From: Rickettsiales bacterium
Lineage (GTDB): Bacteria > Bacteroidota > Bacteroidia > Cytophagales > Cyclobacteriaceae
Assembly (NCBI GenBank): GCA_002729235.1
Contig: PBTY01000032.1
Span: forward strand, 47,295 to 82,588
Direction: 5' to 3'
Length of the DNA: 35,294 nucleotides
Numbering within the stretch: position 1 is the first letter of the stretch; the number at the start of each line of letters is the position of its first letter. Positions 35,056 through 35,294 of the stretch are shown here, one piece after another. Below the pieces are notes generated by a model. It ran no database searches, was not told the DNA's origin, and was given only the letters and a program-made list of their open reading frames with translations. Position numbers and translations under genes: made by a program.

Positions 35056-35208
35056 CATTTGCTATGAATGAATGGGGTTTTATCGGTAAGGATATTTTCG
35101 TGGGGATTGGAGAGTCCGCCACGTATTTTAAAATTAAATCAAGGTGTGGCTATGTGCGAGACGAGAGGTTAGTGCTTTCTAATCCCCACTCATCATAGCT
35201 AGGCGTTA
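35048..35208 (+). other. attC-like recombination site of cassette 1
   Basis: The arms are GCTCCTAAC (35048), spacer ATTT, GCTATGA (35061-35067), an extra A (35068), TGA, one mismatch, TGGGG (35073-35077); and on the far side CCCCA (35184-35188), mismatch, TCA, TCATAGC (35193-35199), spacer TAGGC, GTTA (35205-35208). Pairing gives a TAAC/GTTA outer box, an unpaired spacer, a 7-bp inner box and one bulged base in the 5' arm, the layout of integron attC sites. In a circularised cassette the outer box becomes 9 bp. The 106-base centre holds a further hairpin, GCCAC (35118) with GTGGC (35146), around an AT-rich loop. The 35056-35271 stretch has no gene. Confidence 0.7.
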
Positions 35209-35271
35209 CCCACCACTGCACATCTAGCAAAGTGTGTGGAAACTCGCAACTTTAGAACAAAAAATGAACAA

Positions 35272-35294
35272 ATGAAATACGCCGTTTTAACACT
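35272..35294 (+). CDS. Start of a possible second cassette ORF (cut by window end)
   Basis: An ATG at 35272 opens a frame (M-K-Y-A-V-L-T) that runs to the window end, 66 bases after the attC junction. Only seven codons are visible, so the call rests on position alone. Confidence 0.3.

Larger units (their letters stand above)
34129..35205 (+). mobile_element. Integron-like gene cassette 1 (two ORFs plus attC)
   Basis: The 1,077-bp unit is delimited by G^TTA at both ends (34128/34129 and 35205/35206). It contains only two same-strand ORFs that overlap by 4 bases and a 3' palindromic attC-like site. The first ATG is 22 bases from the left junction and the last stop lies within the attC, the compact design of integron cassettes. 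No cassette promoter is seen inside the leader, so it should depend on the promoter at 34061-34090. Confidence 0.65.

Noticed and set aside
1-35294. CRISPR array, tRNA, rRNA or insertion sequence
   Set aside because: No regularly spaced repeats, cloverleaf, rRNA or transposase sequence was seen anywhere in the window.

Overview
The window reads as chromosomal DNA of a marine-type Bacteroidota, most likely order Cytophagales. The evidence is an AT-rich sequence, TonB-dependent receptors with carboxypeptidase-like N-terminal domains, LytS/LytTR two-component pairs, a two-component-propeller histidine kinase, DUF3108, DUF4136, DUF2141 and DUF6588 proteins, and several exact copies of the Bacteroidetes -7 promoter element TAnnTTTG. 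I cannot name the species.

Layout. Bases 1-4715 (+): tail of an unknown gene, a DUF6588 outer-membrane-type protein, dapD, a DUF3108 protein, a TPR lipoprotein and lysA, so two steps of the diaminopimelate/lysine pathway lie in one strand-consistent block. Bases 4717-6889 (-): a small protein, a DUF4136 lipoprotein and an NhaC antiporter as one tight operon. Bases 7006-8844: two divergent secreted proteins, one a tandem lipocalin-like duplication. Bases 8848-13683 (-): an NSS/SNF sodium symporter, a 475-residue conserved Bacteroidetes protein and a long acyl-CoA dehydrogenase whose promoter lies between two identical 12-bp palindromes. Bases 13905-20273 (+): an NhaD antiporter, then an apparent operon of TonB receptor, DUF2141 protein, helical secreted protein, LytS-type kinase and LytTR regulator. 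Bases 20270-23753 (-): a stand-alone receiver overlapping a large propeller kinase. Then smc (-), a small membrane-anchored protein (+), a second LytS/LytTR pair (-) and, divergent from it, a large outer-membrane receptor (+) ending at a clear terminator.

The most interesting part is the last 2.2 kb (32707-35294). A Zn-ribbon protein and a tyrosine recombinase diverge from a palindrome-rich control region. The recombinase is followed by a promoter with near-consensus Bacteroidetes architecture, a short palindromic site (attI-like), a 1,077-bp unit carrying two overlapping ORFs, and a 156-bp imperfect palindrome that begins inside the stop codon of the second ORF. If the unit is circularised at G^TTA, the last bases of the second ORF (GCTCCTAAC) become exactly complementary to the unit's first bases (GTTAGGAGC). 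The arms then form a stem with an unpaired spacer and one bulged base, which is the layout of an integron attC site. The recombinase, however, has XerD-like spacing and no room for the IntI-specific insertion, and it is transcribed in the same direction as the cassettes. I read this as an integron-like cassette platform run by a Xer-type (non-classical IntI) recombinase, cut off by the window end at the start of a second cassette.

The window has no tRNA, rRNA, CRISPR array or insertion sequence that I can see, and no gene-free stretch longer than 300 bases.
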